Below are positions 26,974 through 38,465 of a DNA stretch of 64,000 bases, in pieces. Positions within the stretch are counted from its first letter, which is position 1. Every line of letters begins with the position of its first letter. The DNA comes from Acuticoccus sp039189655 (lineage in GTDB: Bacteria > Pseudomonadota > Alphaproteobacteria > Rhizobiales > Amorphaceae): positions 9,299-73,298 of the forward strand of contig JBCCYN010000004.1 of the NCBI GenBank assembly GCA_039189655.1, written 5' to 3'. The position numbers were made by a program, and so were the translations under genes. Under the pieces are notes generated by a model. The model was not told where the DNA came from, searched no databases, and saw only the letters and a program-made list of their open reading frames with translations.

Positions 26974-27366
26974 ATGACAGCTGTCGATCTGCGGGGAGGG
27001 CTTAAGAACGTAGTGCTTCATATCATGAAGAAACAGCAAAAGAACGTCGATAATTACTATAACGAGCCTGGAAAGGCCAATATGTCAGCAGGCGGAAATT
27101 TGGACGCCACCAAAAATCGCACTGATAAAATCATGACCGACAAAATCCCTACAAACCGAAACGAAGACGAAGCTTGGAATCGCGAGATTTTTAGTGCTCA
27201 GATGGATCTGTTTAAACACGGCTACGACGAGAGAAAATTCCACGCCGAATCAGAAAAGTGCCTTAGTCGCGCCGAGTATGCCGCTCGAATTTGCCAAATC
27301 GCAGAGAGCGACCAAAAAAGTATTTCGAGTTATTTGTTACATGGCCTCGGGGTCAGAAATTCCTAG
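26974..27366 (+). CDS. Orphan hypothetical protein in AT-rich DNA
   Basis: 130 residues if started at ATG 26974. The only nearby purine-rich motif (GAGG) is one base away, so translation may instead start at an internal ATG such as 27025. Composition is polar, rich in Lys, Asn, Asp and Glu, with no signal peptide or membrane helix. Codon use favours A/T unlike the neighbouring housekeeping genes, which argues for recent acquisition if it is real. The C-terminal half (NREIFSAQMDLFKHGYDERK, then AEYAARICQIAESDQ) is predicted helical. I do not recognise the family and the gene call itself is uncertain. Confidence 0.35.
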   Translation: MTAVDLRGGLKNVVLHIMKKQQKNVDNYYNEPGKANMSAGGNLDATKNRTDKIMTDKIPTNRNEDEAWNREIFSAQMDLFKHGYDERKFHAESEKCLSRAEYAARICQIAESDQKSISSYLLHGLGVRNS

Positions 27367-27810
27367 TGCACTTCGTCGCTACCGGCCAATATTTAGAATG
27401 ATTGTGGTCGACCATTAGGCTGAAGTAGCTGCCCGGCGGACAGCAAGACACACGCAACCGCCCTCTTTTGACATCAGAAGAGCTACCGGCGCTCCGAGTG
27501 CGCGTTCGAGCTTCAAACCCGCGCGCACTTCGGCCGAATCGAAGGCGCGGTAGACCACGCAGAGCCAGCGTGAAGAGCCACGCCATGAACTTTCAGAACG
27601 TGAAGCCGATGCCTAAACCGCTCGCGAAACGCGATCGGCATTGATCCTGGCGGGGCACCGCTTTTTGCCTTGCCTTAATTTCGCGCGCCCACCGTCGCGA
27701 TGCCGCGGCGCCGCATCGCCAACCTGCGCAATCATCTACGGCGGTGTTTTTCGGGACTCGTGGGTTCCGAACCGCAATCTGGTTTGCCGACATATGAGAT
27801 AGCATCCAGC
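27367..27810. other. Gene-poor interval before the Cys-cluster pseudogene
   Basis: GC returns to the window norm. Open frames on both strands are short and Arg/Ala-rich without domains. No RNA gene signature or repeat was seen. Confidence 0.4.
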
Positions 27811-28148
27811 ATGCTCGTCGACTCTCAAGTTGCGGCGATTCTGTGCAAAGAGTGTCGGCGCTCCTGCTGCCAGGCCGGCGGCGACCACGCCTATCTCAAC
27901 CCACAAACCCTTTCTGCGGAGACCTGCCGGGTCGCACGCTGCAACGCGGACGACCTCGTGGAAGCCTACATCGCGCACATTCCTGACCGCACCTATAAGC
28001 ACAGCTGCATCTTCCATGGCGCGAAGGTTGCGGCCTGCCGAAGTCGATGCGCAGCGCCACCTGCAACAGCTTTCGTTGTCCCGCCGCGCAACGGGTGCTC
28101 GACGTTGTGCACTATGCCGCGATCGGCGAGCGGGAATTTGGCCAATAA
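27811..28148 (+). pseudogene. Frameshifted cysteine-cluster protein (YkgJ-like CxxCxxxCC family)
   Basis: From ATG 27811 the frame encodes LCKECRRSCCQAGGDHAYL and SCIFHGAK, then loses the family pattern at about 28024-28027. Moving back one base there (reading GGT TGC from 28026) restores it: GCGLPKSMRSATCNSFRC and a natural end at TAA 28146. The combined product of about 113 residues has the layout of small alphaproteobacterial Cys-cluster proteins: a C-x2-C-x3-C-C entry, a Cys-Ile/Val-Phe-His-Gly strand, a Gly-Cys-x-Leu-Pro loop and a final C-N-x-F-x-C. These probably bind zinc or an iron-sulfur cluster. One G appears to be missing, so the gene is broken or the assembly has an error; no slippery heptamer is present. 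Confidence 0.65.
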
Positions 28149-28306
28149 AGCCTCTCGGCGGTATCCCACAGACCTACCAACACAGCCACTGGGTGCATAT
28201 CTATCCTGAGGCGCCGGCCGTCCGGCGGCGCTCGCAGCGGCGTTACGCGCTGCGTTCTGTCACCCATCCGACGCCGCCGTTCCGGGGCGCCGGCCAAGGA
28301 GGCTGT

Positions 28307-30907
<2,601 letters not shown>

Positions 30908-30913
30908 ACAGAA

Positions 30914-30942
30914 AGTGCAGGCGGTAAGGTGCCGCCTGCACT
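30914..30942 (+). terminator. Strong hairpin after clpB
   Basis: AGTGCAGGCGG (30914-30924) and CCGCCTGCACT (30932-30942) form a perfect 11-bp stem with a 7-nt loop, 6 bp after the clpB stop. No poly-T tract follows, so it may act as a 3' stabiliser as well as a terminator. Confidence 0.6.
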
Positions 30943-31128
30943 CAATTGCAAGATGAACCCATTGCGGACGTTTCTGCTGCGGCTCTGACGTCGCTGTGGT
31001 GCGCCGCATTGGTGGCTCCAAACGGCTTACTCCTTCCTTTCCCGTGGACAAATGCCATCTCCGCCAAGACGCAGGACGAAGCGTGCTAGCGTTAGTCTTG
31101 TGAGAATGCGTCCGGCAGACATATCTCA

Positions 31129-31704
31129 ATGAAAGAAAATCGCTTTCTTGAAATTGTAAACGAGAACCCGCTCAATCGGTTAATACTTGAACGTTTACCT
31201 GATTTGGGTTTGAACGACTGCTGGTTGGTCTCAGGCGCATTGTTTCAGACGGCATGGAACATCATCACAGGCCGGCCACCAACAAATGGGATTCGCGACT
31301 ACGACGTATTCTATTTCGACGATTCTGATCTCTCGTGGGAAGCTGAGGACTATCAGATTAAGCGCGCGACCTCTGCATTTTCAGACATCGACGCCACCGT
31401 CGAGGTGCGCAATCAAGCGCGCGTCTATCTTTGGTACACACAAAAATATGGGTTGCCCTACCCGCCGCTAACACGTTCGACAGAGAGTATCGATCGTTTC
31501 TTGGCGAAGACGTGCATGGTCGGTCTATGTCCAGGCCGGGGCAGTCGGCCAAGGTTGTACGCGCCTGTCGGTCTTCAAGATGTATCGGAAATGGTCGTTC
31601 AACCGAACTACTCCGAGAATTTCCAGGTGCATCGCTATCGCGAAAAGGCAGCCAGATGGCTGCGCTGCTGGCCAGAGCTGATGGTGGTGCATCCGGAGGT
31701 GTAG
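31129..31704 (+). CDS. Nucleotidyltransferase family protein (PF06042 type)
   Basis: 191 residues. LILERLPDLGLNDCWLVSGALFQTAWN and the acidic GIRDYDVFYFDDSDLSWEAED match the bacterial nucleotidyltransferase family PF06042 (COG3575), whose Asp cluster would bind the catalytic metal. Family function is unknown beyond a predicted nucleotidyl transfer. The usual family closing pattern (DVSEMVVQPN, then KAARWLRCWPEL) is present, so the gene is intact. GC is lower than in clpB. It sits between clpB and a decayed copy of the clpB 3' end, which suggests insertion together with that fragment. Confidence 0.8.
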   Translation: MKENRFLEIVNENPLNRLILERLPDLGLNDCWLVSGALFQTAWNIITGRPPTNGIRDYDVFYFDDSDLSWEAEDYQIKRATSAFSDIDATVEVRNQARVYLWYTQKYGLPYPPLTRSTESIDRFLAKTCMVGLCPGRGSRPRLYAPVGLQDVSEMVVQPNYSENFQVHRYREKAARWLRCWPELMVVHPEV

Positions 31705-31757
31705 GGTTTCTGTCAGGGTTGTTGCGGGTGCACCCAACGCTGCGGGCTGTTTTACGA

Positions 31758-32082
31758 TACCTTTCGCCAGAAATACTTCAATCGCCAATTCTTCAATCGC
31801 TTCGACGAGATTGTCGTCTTTGCAAGACAGAGACGGAGCAGTTGGGCGCTATCAGCATCATTGAGAGGCAGCGTATTCGAGCTCTACATGCGGACCGCAG
31901 GAGCAAGCGAAATCTGCGTCGTCCGCCCCCCAAATAGAATGACCCAAAAAGTGGTGCGGCACCTGCTCCTGGAAAGAATTTTAGAGGGCAGGGTTTCTGC
32001 TGGCGACACGGTGTGCATGACGTTTGCGGCCGAGTGGTTTTTGTTTCAGCGCGTCGGCAGCGGCGTGGCCGAGGCGGCTTGA
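31758..32082 (+). pseudogene. Decayed duplicate of the clpB 3' end
   Basis: Translated pieces align in order with the last 120 residues of ClpB. TFRQKYFNR and NRFDEIVVFARQ match TFRPEFLNRLDEIVLFSR; then in a shifted frame EQLGAISIIERQRIRALHADR matches AQMGAIVDIQMQRLLALLADR. After an internal deletion and another shift, LERILEGRVSAGDTV matches AEKILQGEVSDGDTV, ending FQRVGSGVAEAA like clpB. The last 31 nt before the stop region (32048-32078) are identical to clpB 30873-30903, while upstream parts are diverged, frameshifted and shortened. No start signal. It is a fragment, not a functional chaperone. Confidence 0.85.
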
Positions 32083-32191
32083 GCGTTAAGGAGGAAACAG
32101 TCTAGAATTGTTTGCGGATTGCAATCTGCGAGCCTATCCTTTGTTTTGAATTTCTACGGTATCCAATCGATCGAACCGGAGCGATATCGAC

Positions 32192-32434
32192 ATGATTTGG
32201 AATATAATCGATAAACGCAAACGGAAATTTCGTTGGCGCGAAATAAATGCTATTATCGAAGATATAGAACACGATAATATCACCGCCGATTCAGATTTTT
32301 TTGACGAACGAAACGATGCGGCACCGATCTATGCGGCAAGAGAGGGTATTCTATTGCACGATGCTATTTTGTGGGCAGAGAACCAAGAGGGAAAAGTTAC
32401 ACTTTTTATCTATGACAAAGGTGATGGTTTATAA
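32192..32434 (+). CDS. Small conserved-type hypothetical protein
   Basis: 80 residues from ATG 32192, with GGAG ten bases upstream. The layout (WNIIDKRKRKFRWREINAII, EHDNITADSDFFDERN, ILLHDAILWAENQEGKVTLF, IYDKGDGL) resembles a small family of unknown function that I recall from Rhizobium-like genomes, where the W-R-E-I-N-A and A-V/I-x-W-A segments are kept. Acidic, soluble, no signal. GC is low relative to the window. It lies just after the clpB remnant in the accessory stretch. No function can be assigned. Confidence 0.55.
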   Translation: MIWNIIDKRKRKFRWREINAIIEDIEHDNITADSDFFDERNDAAPIYAAREGILLHDAILWAENQEGKVTLFIYDKGDGL

Positions 32435-32706
32435 GCAAATTTGGGCATTGCAAGATCGTTACCATAATATTCGCCAGGCTCGCGTCCCACTCAATGGGCC
32501 CAAGGCGTGAGCGGCTCGTTTGCGCCGGACACGCTATGCCGACATGGACCTTCCGCCATGAAACGATGAAACGACTCGATCCAACCATGTCGGTATCTCA
32601 AGATGGCGATTGCAGGTGAACGCCTCGCGCGGTTTGACGCAAGTAGCCACTCCAGCTGCACCTCCACGGTAGTCCACCAACGCCGAAAACTCACCGGAGG
32701 TTATTG

Positions 32707-33804
32707 ATGAAATCCAATCCGCCGTCCGAGGCTCCGTCGACCTCCGGTATGGTCGAATACGACGACAACTCGCGGATGCAGAAAAACCTCGTTCTGTCGA
32801 AGGACGAAGTGCTGCAGAGCCTCGTGGGTAAGATGGGCGCCGTAGACGGTGAATTCGTCATCGCCGACTATGGCTGCGGCCCTGGCCATAGCGCTGTCGA
32901 TGCCGTGAAACCGTCGCTCGCAAAGTACCGCGAGATCAGCCCGGGCGGGTCGGTGGTCGTGCGGCACGTGGACCAGCCGGGAAACGACTGGAACGGTCTT
33001 TGGAAAATCGTGTTCGGGCCTGACGGCTATCAGCACTATGAGAACGTGCGAAGCGAGGCGGTCATCGGCTCGTTCTACGAAACACAGGCCAGTCGAGGCT
33101 CAGTGGCCATCGCCACGTGCTTTGCCGCAAGCCATTGGTCGAGCCGCGCTATTCACACTCACTCCCCAGGCACGGCATGGTTCGCCGACCTGGAGGGCGA
33201 GGCCCGTGCCGAAGCAAAGGCCCTCGCCCGCGCCGACTGGCTGGCCTTCATGCACGCCCGCAAAGAAGAACTGCGGCCGGGTGGGTGTCTGATGGTGGCG
33301 ACCCTTGGCAGCGTGCCGGACCCAACGGAGATAAACGGTGTCAAAGCCGCCGCGCGAAAGGTCTATCGGGCGATCTTTAGAGTTGCCGATGAGATGGCCA
33401 AGGACGGACTGCTGAAACGGTCGGCGGTGGATCGGTTCGTGTTTCCTCTGTGGTTTCCCACCGTTGATGATCTTCTGGAACCCATCGAAGACGATGCAGA
33501 TCTGAAGGACGCGTTTGAAATCCTCGATGCGGATGTGAAGCCTGCCGCCGTCCACCCGGACGACGTTTTTGCCGACCTGATCTCCAATCCGAAACAATAT
33601 GGTGAGAGCTACACCGGTTATGTGCGCGGCTTCGGTGAATCGTCCATCCGTCTCCACCTGATCGCGCCCTCAGCGGACAGTCCATCAGAGGTCGATGGCC
33701 TCACCGATGAATACTTTGACCGATTCCAAAAACTCTATACGGACGAGCCAGGCCAGCACGCCTTTGAAAATCTCAACATCACTTTCCTTGCACAGCGGAA
33801 GTAG
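32707..33804 (+). CDS. SABATH-type SAM-dependent carboxyl methyltransferase
   Basis: 365 residues from ATG 32707, with GGAGG six bases upstream. The fold and order match the SABATH family (PF03492), best known from plants, where members methylate carboxyl groups of salicylate, jasmonate or similar small acids. Seen here are the SAM loop IADYGCGPGHS (52-62), the D-Q-P-G-N-D-W-N segment after a central strand (plant enzymes have NDFN), CFAASHWSSRAIH corresponding to the plant S-S-x-H-W-L stretch, and the helical cap (AVDRFVFPLWFPTVDDLLEPI). Cytoplasmic. The substrate acid cannot be predicted. No biosynthetic partner gene is adjacent. Confidence 0.8.
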   Translation: MKSNPPSEAPSTSGMVEYDDNSRMQKNLVLSKDEVLQSLVGKMGAVDGEFVIADYGCGPGHSAVDAVKPSLAKYREISPGGSVVVRHVDQPGNDWNGLWKIVFGPDGYQHYENVRSEAVIGSFYETQASRGSVAIATCFAASHWSSRAIHTHSPGTAWFADLEGEARAEAKALARADWLAFMHARKEELRPGGCLMVATLGSVPDPTEINGVKAAARKVYRAIFRVADEMAKDGLLKRSAVDRFVFPLWFPTVDDLLEPIEDDADLKDAFEILDADVKPAAVHPDDVFADLISNPKQYGESYTGYVRGFGESSIRLHLIAPSADSPSEVDGLTDEYFDRFQKLYTDEPGQHAFENLNITFLAQRK

Positions 33805-33998
33805 TTCGGCGCGGACCATTTTTGGGATCTCACCATCCAGGGTGATGTTGGTCTGTCGAAGTTTTCAAAATAACAGGAGAATTTTCGTAAGCCTGCGTCC
33901 GAGTGCGCCACTTGACCCCAGGCTCGGCAAAAATACTTCTGCCGTGGTGATGGCTCCGTCACGCCCGCCGGTCCCGCGATGAACTCGAGATGGTTTCC

Positions 33999-34349
33999 AT
34001 GAACGCCCACACCGCCAGCCTTATCAACGCCGTTCTGCTCATCGCCCTTTCAGCGTGGGGGTACTTTTCATCCCAGGCGCCTTCCATGACGGCGCTAATC
34101 CCGGCCCTATTCGGCGTGCTTCTCCTGCTCTGCTATCCGGGGGTGAAAGCGCAGAACAAAATCGTCGCGCACGTTGCGGTGGTGCTGACCGTCGTCATCG
34201 TCGTTGCGCTTATCATGCCGCTCCAGGCTGCCATTGGCCGGAGCGACGGGACCGCCATGGCACGGATCGGCATCATGCTGATCAGCTCGCTCTTTGCCGT
34301 CGTTTTCTTCGTGAAGAGCTTTATCGACGCGCGGCGGGCGAAGGCTTAA
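33999..34349 (+). CDS. Small integral membrane protein
   Basis: 116 residues from ATG 33999 (GAGATGG five bases upstream; ATG 33990 is also in frame). Four hydrophobic helices are visible: about 6-24 (SLINAVLLIALSAWGYFSS), 30-46 (ALIPALFGVLLLLCYPG), 53-74 (VAHVAVVLTVVIVVALIMPL) and 88-106 (IGIMLISSLFAVVFFVKSF), with a basic tail (DARRAKA). It resembles uncharacterised four-helix inner-membrane proteins. No function assigned. Confidence 0.7.
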   Translation: MNAHTASLINAVLLIALSAWGYFSSQAPSMTALIPALFGVLLLLCYPGVKAQNKIVAHVAVVLTVVIVVALIMPLQAAIGRSDGTAMARIGIMLISSLFAVVFFVKSFIDARRAKA

Positions 34350-34380
34350 TCACATAAGTCAAGTAAAGGCGACAGATAGA

Positions 34381-34407
34381 CTGGGCTGACTATAGCAGCC
34401 AGCCCAG
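34381..34407. terminator. Hairpin between convergent genes
   Basis: CTGGGCTG (34381-34388) and CAGCCCAG (34400-34407) form an 8-bp perfect stem between the small membrane protein gene and the converging RTX gene. No T run, so efficiency is uncertain. Confidence 0.4.
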
Positions 34408-34443
34408 CAGTTCATTGAAAAATCGTTGTTTGCGAAACCTACG

Positions 34444-35289
34444 CTAGACGATGGGACCTAGATCGCCGTTGTCGGCCAACTGCTGGATGTTTTCTTCGGT
34501 TTGGTTCCGGAAGTTGAGCAGGTAGCCATTCGCAAAGGTCACGAGCACGTTGTTACCGTCTTGCTCGATGCTGTCGATGGTTTCGCTCGTGCTCACAAGG
34601 ATATTGTCAACGCCGAACAAGAAATCGGTAATGGTGTCCTTGTCTCCATCCGCCACATCTTCCGAATCGAACAGGAATAGGTCAGCGCCCTTACCGCCGG
34701 AAATGCGGTCGCTCCCTGTGCCACCGTCCACCAGGTCGATCCCCGCCTGCCCGCGCACATCATCGTCGCCCGACCCGCCAAAAATAGTGTCGGCGTTGGC
34801 GTTACCCACCACAAGGTCATTGCCGCTGCCGCCCTGGATCAAGTCACGACCGGCGCCGCCCGCAATGCGATCATTCCCCGAGTCGCCCACCAGGGTATCG
34901 CCATCATTGCCGCCAAAGATGCTGTCGTTGTCGCTCCCGCCCGTGATGCTGTCACGACCGTTGCCGCCCTTCAGGGAATCCTCGTCCGATGATCCGTTCA
35001 GGACATCGTTGCCTTGACCGCCGATGATGGTGTCATTGCCGGCACCGCCGTCCACGAAATCGCGGCCCAGGCCCGCCAAAATGTGGTCGCCGCCGTCATT
35101 GGCGTCCGCCCCGCCGAAAATACTGTCATCACCCGGCCCGCCAGAAACAAAATCGTCGCCGTTCTCGGCGAGGAGGGTATCGTTACCCTCAAGGCCAAAT
35201 ATCTCGTCGTTGTCCGGGGTACCCGTAAGGCTATCGTTCCCGCGGGTGCCGATGATCAGCTCACCGGTCCTCGTAAATGATCCACTCAT
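34444..35289 (-). CDS. RTX (hemolysin-type calcium-binding repeat) protein
   Basis: 281 residues. After a short N-terminus the protein is a continuous array of GGxGxDxUx nonapeptides (for example GGAGNDTIIGGQGNDVLNG) from about residue 18 to 215, which bind Ca2+ in a beta-roll once outside the cell. The C-terminal 60 residues, with DSEDVADGDKDTITDF and the acidic hydrophobic end, look like a type I secretion signal. No catalytic domain is present. The ATG at 35289 has AAAGG seven bases upstream. No T1SS genes are in the window, so export must use a system encoded elsewhere. Confidence 0.88.
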   Translation of the reverse strand: MSGSFTRTGELIIGTRGNDSLTGTPDNDEIFGLEGNDTLLAENGDDFVSGGPGDDSIFGGADANDGGDHILAGLGRDFVDGGAGNDTIIGGQGNDVLNGSSDEDSLKGGNGRDSITGGSDNDSIFGGNDGDTLVGDSGNDRIAGGAGRDLIQGGSGNDLVVGNANADTIFGGSGDDDVRGQAGIDLVDGGTGSDRISGGKGADLFLFDSEDVADGDKDTITDFLFGVDNILVSTSETIDSIEQDGNNVLVTFANGYLLNFRNQTEENIQQLADNGDLGPIV

Positions 35290-35468
35290 TGATTTACCTT
35301 TCGATGAAACACCTCCATTGCCCTAGCCGCCACTGCAACCGGTGACAAGAAAAAAGCAAAATAAGGCAAGAAAACAGAATAAAGCCAGCGCTCAACGCAC
35401 TCTTAGATAGCGGGTTTTAGGCGCAATATGCTCAAGATTGTCGATGGCATGCTGCCGTCGGGCGTTGG

Positions 35469-36803
35469 CTAGGTGGCAGCGGCCTCAAGGCGAGCGACGG
35501 TGGCTTCGTGGCCCAGGAGGCGCATCCAAGGACCTAGCTCCGGCCCCGAGTCCGCGCCGGTCAAAGCCTTGCGTAGCGGCATGAACAGCGCTTTGCCTTT
35601 GGCCCCGGTTTGCTGACGGACGGCCTTGGTCCACGCTCCGAAAGTGGCCTCGTCCCAGGGCTCGGGCGGGAGCAAGGCGAGTGCTTCGGACACAATCACC
35701 TTTTCGTCCCCACTCAGTGGCGAGGCGGTCGAGATTGCGTCGGCGTCGGCTTCCAACCGCTCTCGCCACAAATTCACATCGCCGCGGAAGGTGAGATTGT
35801 CCCGCACGGTCGTCCACAAAAGCGCCTCGCGCGGGTCGGTTGCGGGGGCCGGAAGCGCGTGGACGATCGCCGCGTTGAGGCGCTTCAGTTCGGCTGGGTC
35901 GAACGTGGCTGGGCCGCGCGAAACATCCTTGAGCGCCACCGTCTTTGCCAGTTGATCGAGGCTTTCGCCGGGGGCCACGGGGTGGGAGGTGCCCACCAGC
36001 ACCGCGAGGGACGCAACGGCGAGGGGCTCGTAGCCGTCCTGCGCCAGGCGCCTGATGGAGAGTGGATTATCCCGCTTTGAAAGGGGCTCGCCATCACCGC
36101 GAACGAGAAGGTTGTGGTGGGCGAATTGGGGCGCTGAGGCGCCAAGGGCCTCGAAAATGGCAATCTGCACCCCCGAGTTGGTCACGTGATCCTCACCGCG
36201 CACGACGGTGGTGACGGTGAAATCGATATCGTCCACCACCGACGGCAACGTGTAGAGATAACTGCCGTCCTCGCGCACGAGGATCGGGTCGGAGACAGCG
36301 CCCAGGTTCACCGTCTGGGGTCCGCGGCAAAGGTCGTCCCAGCTGCGCGCACCGGCTGGAAGCTTAAAACGCCAGTGGGGCCGACGGCCTTCGGCCTCAA
36401 GAGCGTGGCGCTCCGCATCGCTGAGGGAAAGGGCCGCGCGATCGTAGACCGGCGGCAGCCCGCGGGCCCGTAACCTGCTTCGTTTACGGTCCAGCTCCTC
36501 CGGGGTCTCGTAGCAGGGGTAGAGCAGACCGGCGCGGCGCAAATCCTCAGCCGCGGCATCATAGCGGGCCAGCCGTTCCGATTGCCGCTCCACCCGTCCT
36601 GGCTCGATGCCGAGCCAGTCAAGATCGATGGAGATCTGTTTGGCAAAACTGTCCTTGGAGCGTTCCACGTCCGTGTCGTCGTAGCGCAAGACGAAGCTGC
36701 CGCCCGACGAGATGGCCAAGAACCAATTGTAAAGGGCGGTGCGGACATTGCCGATGTGGAGTTCGCCCGTGGGCGATGGCGCAAAGCGCACGACGTCAGG
36801 CAT
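35469..36803 (-). CDS. gltX: Glutamyl-tRNA synthetase
   Basis: 444 residues from ATG 36803. It charges tRNA(Glu). The class I HIGH-type motif is in RFAPSPTGELHIGNVRTALYNW and the KMSKS-type loop reads GEPLSKRDN. The Zn-binding region is reduced (YPCYETPEELDRKR). Alphaproteobacteria usually carry two GltX paralogues; this shorter form with SIRRLAQDGYEPLAVASLAV resembles GltX2, so a second copy may exist elsewhere. The start overlaps the nadE stop by 8 bp, implying one transcript. Confidence 0.92.
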   Translation of the reverse strand: MPDVVRFAPSPTGELHIGNVRTALYNWFLAISSGGSFVLRYDDTDVERSKDSFAKQISIDLDWLGIEPGRVERQSERLARYDAAAEDLRRAGLLYPCYETPEELDRKRSRLRARGLPPVYDRAALSLSDAERHALEAEGRRPHWRFKLPAGARSWDDLCRGPQTVNLGAVSDPILVREDGSYLYTLPSVVDDIDFTVTTVVRGEDHVTNSGVQIAIFEALGASAPQFAHHNLLVRGDGEPLSKRDNPLSIRRLAQDGYEPLAVASLAVLVGTSHPVAPGESLDQLAKTVALKDVSRGPATFDPAELKRLNAAIVHALPAPATDPREALLWTTVRDNLTFRGDVNLWRERLEADADAISTASPLSGDEKVIVSEALALLPPEPWDEATFGAWTKAVRQQTGAKGKALFMPLRKALTGADSGPELGPWMRLLGHEATVARLEAAAT

Positions 36804-38445
36804 CGCGATACCGGTTGGTGATGGGATAACGCCGATCGCGGCCAAAATTCTTCGGCGAGATTTTGACGCCGGGAGCGGCTTGGCGGCGCTTGTATTCGGC
36901 AATGTGGAGGAGATGCTCCACCCGCCGCACGGTTGCCGGATCAAAACCTTCCGAAACCACATCGGTAACGCTGGCTTCGTCTTCGATCAGGCGTCGAAGG
37001 ATGCCGTCAAGCACATCGTAGGGCGGCAGCGAATCGTCGTCTCGCTGGTTTTCGCGCAGCTCGGCGGTGGGGGGCTTGTCGATGATGCGCTCCGGGATCA
37101 CGACGCCGTACGGCCCCCGCGCACCGGGCGGTTTTTGTCCATTGCGCCACCGGCAAAGGCGAAACACTTCGGTCTTATAAAGGTCTTTGATGGGGTTATA
37201 GCCGCCGTTCATGTCGCCATAGAGGGTCGCGTAGCCAACAGAAACTTCCGACTTGTTGCCGGTGGTCACGACCATGCCGCCGAACTTGTTGGAGACCGCC
37301 ATCAGCGTCGTTCCGCGGATGCGGCTTTGAATGTTTTCTTCCGTCACATCCGGCGCCAGACCGTCAAAGATGTGGGAGAGCTGCCCGTTGATCCCGTCCA
37401 CCGCTGGCGCGATGGAGACGGTGTCGTAGCGCACGCCGAGCCTTTCGGCGACGTCGGCCGCATCCGACACGCTCTCGTTAGAGGTGTAGTGGAAGGGCAT
37501 CATGATACAGTGGACTTTTTCAGGCCCCAACGCATCCACGGCAAGGGCGGCGCAAATGGCCGAATCGATCCCGCCCGAAAGACCGATCACAACGCCAGGA
37601 AAGCGGTTCTTTGTGACGTAGTCCCGCAGGCCCAGCATGGCGGCCGACCAGCGCCCTTCGTCAAGATCGGGAAGCGCTGCCATGGTGCCCTGCTGCGGCG
37701 TCCAACCCGCTCCGTTGCGCTTCAGCGTCACCGTTTCCGATGCTTCCACGAAGGCTGGCAGTTGCGCACGCAGTGAGCGGTCCGCCGCCAGGACGAAGGA
37801 CGCGCCGTCGAACACCAGTTCGTCCTGCCCGCCCACCTGGTTGACGTAGATAAGCGGGAGTTGCCCCTCCACGACGCGGGCCACCGCCACCTGCATGCGC
37901 CGGTCCTGCTTTTGCCGGGTGTAGGGCGAGCCATTTGGGACGACGAGGAATTCCGCGCCTGTCTCCACCAAGCACTCGCAAACGTCCTCCTCCCAAATGT
38001 CCTCGCAGATGGGAAGGCCCACACGCACGCCATTGATACTCACGGGTCCCGGCATGGAGCCGGCAGAAAACACCCGTTTTTCGTCAAAGACATCGTAGTT
38101 GGGGAGTTCGACCTTGTGACGTACGGCGGTCACCTCGCCACCCTGGAGAACGGCGTAGGCGTTGGTGAGCTTGCCGTCTTCGTACCAAGGCGTGCCGACA
38201 GCGATGGCCGGCCCGTCAGCGCACGCTTTGGCAAGGGCGCGCACCTCGTCCATGGCCCGGGCCGTGAAAGCTGGCTTCAGCACCAAATCCTCGGGCGGGT
38301 ATCCGGTGATGAAGAGTTCGGTGAATGCCACGAGGTCCACCGAACCGGCCTCGCGCACCGCTCGTTCGGCGAGGGCACGGTTGCCGGCAAGGTCCCCCAT
38401 CACAGGGTTTAGCTGCTGGATTGCGATGGTGAAGGTGTCGGACAT
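36796..38445 (-). CDS. nadE: Glutamine-dependent NAD+ synthase
   Basis: 549 residues. It converts nicotinate adenine dinucleotide to NAD+ with ATP and glutamine. The N-terminal nitrilase-fold amidotransferase (1-260) shows the catalytic Glu in AFTELFITGYPPEDL, the Lys in RHKVELPNYDVFDE and the Cys in LPICEDIWEEDVCE. The C-terminal synthase has the PP-loop VIGLSGGIDSAICAAL, GTTLMAVSNKFGG and the closing RRQAAPGVKISPKNFGRDRR. Full length, cytoplasmic. It overlaps gltX at its 3' end. Confidence 0.95.
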   Translation of the reverse strand: MSDTFTIAIQQLNPVMGDLAGNRALAERAVREAGSVDLVAFTELFITGYPPEDLVLKPAFTARAMDEVRALAKACADGPAIAVGTPWYEDGKLTNAYAVLQGGEVTAVRHKVELPNYDVFDEKRVFSAGSMPGPVSINGVRVGLPICEDIWEEDVCECLVETGAEFLVVPNGSPYTRQKQDRRMQVAVARVVEGQLPLIYVNQVGGQDELVFDGASFVLAADRSLRAQLPAFVEASETVTLKRNGAGWTPQQGTMAALPDLDEGRWSAAMLGLRDYVTKNRFPGVVIGLSGGIDSAICAALAVDALGPEKVHCIMMPFHYTSNESVSDAADVAERLGVRYDTVSIAPAVDGINGQLSHIFDGLAPDVTEENIQSRIRGTTLMAVSNKFGGMVVTTGNKSEVSVGYATLYGDMNGGYNPIKDLYKTEVFRLCRWRNGQKPPGARGPYGVVIPERIIDKPPTAELRENQRDDDSLPPYDVLDGILRRLIEDEASVTDVVSEGFDPATVRRVEHLLHIAEYKRRQAAPGVKISPKNFGRDRRYPITNRYRDA

Positions 38446-38465
38446 GAACCCTCAATCAAGGGATG

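Noticed and set aside
27811..28148. Programmed -1 frameshift in the Cys-cluster gene
   Set aside because: No X-XXY-YYZ slippery heptamer or downstream pseudoknot is evident near 28024-28027, so mutation or error is simpler.
32491..32694. Minus-strand 67-codon frame between the small hypothetical gene and the methyltransferase
   Set aside because: Arg/Trp-rich with no family match and no ribosome site; considered as an IS remnant but without supporting motifs.
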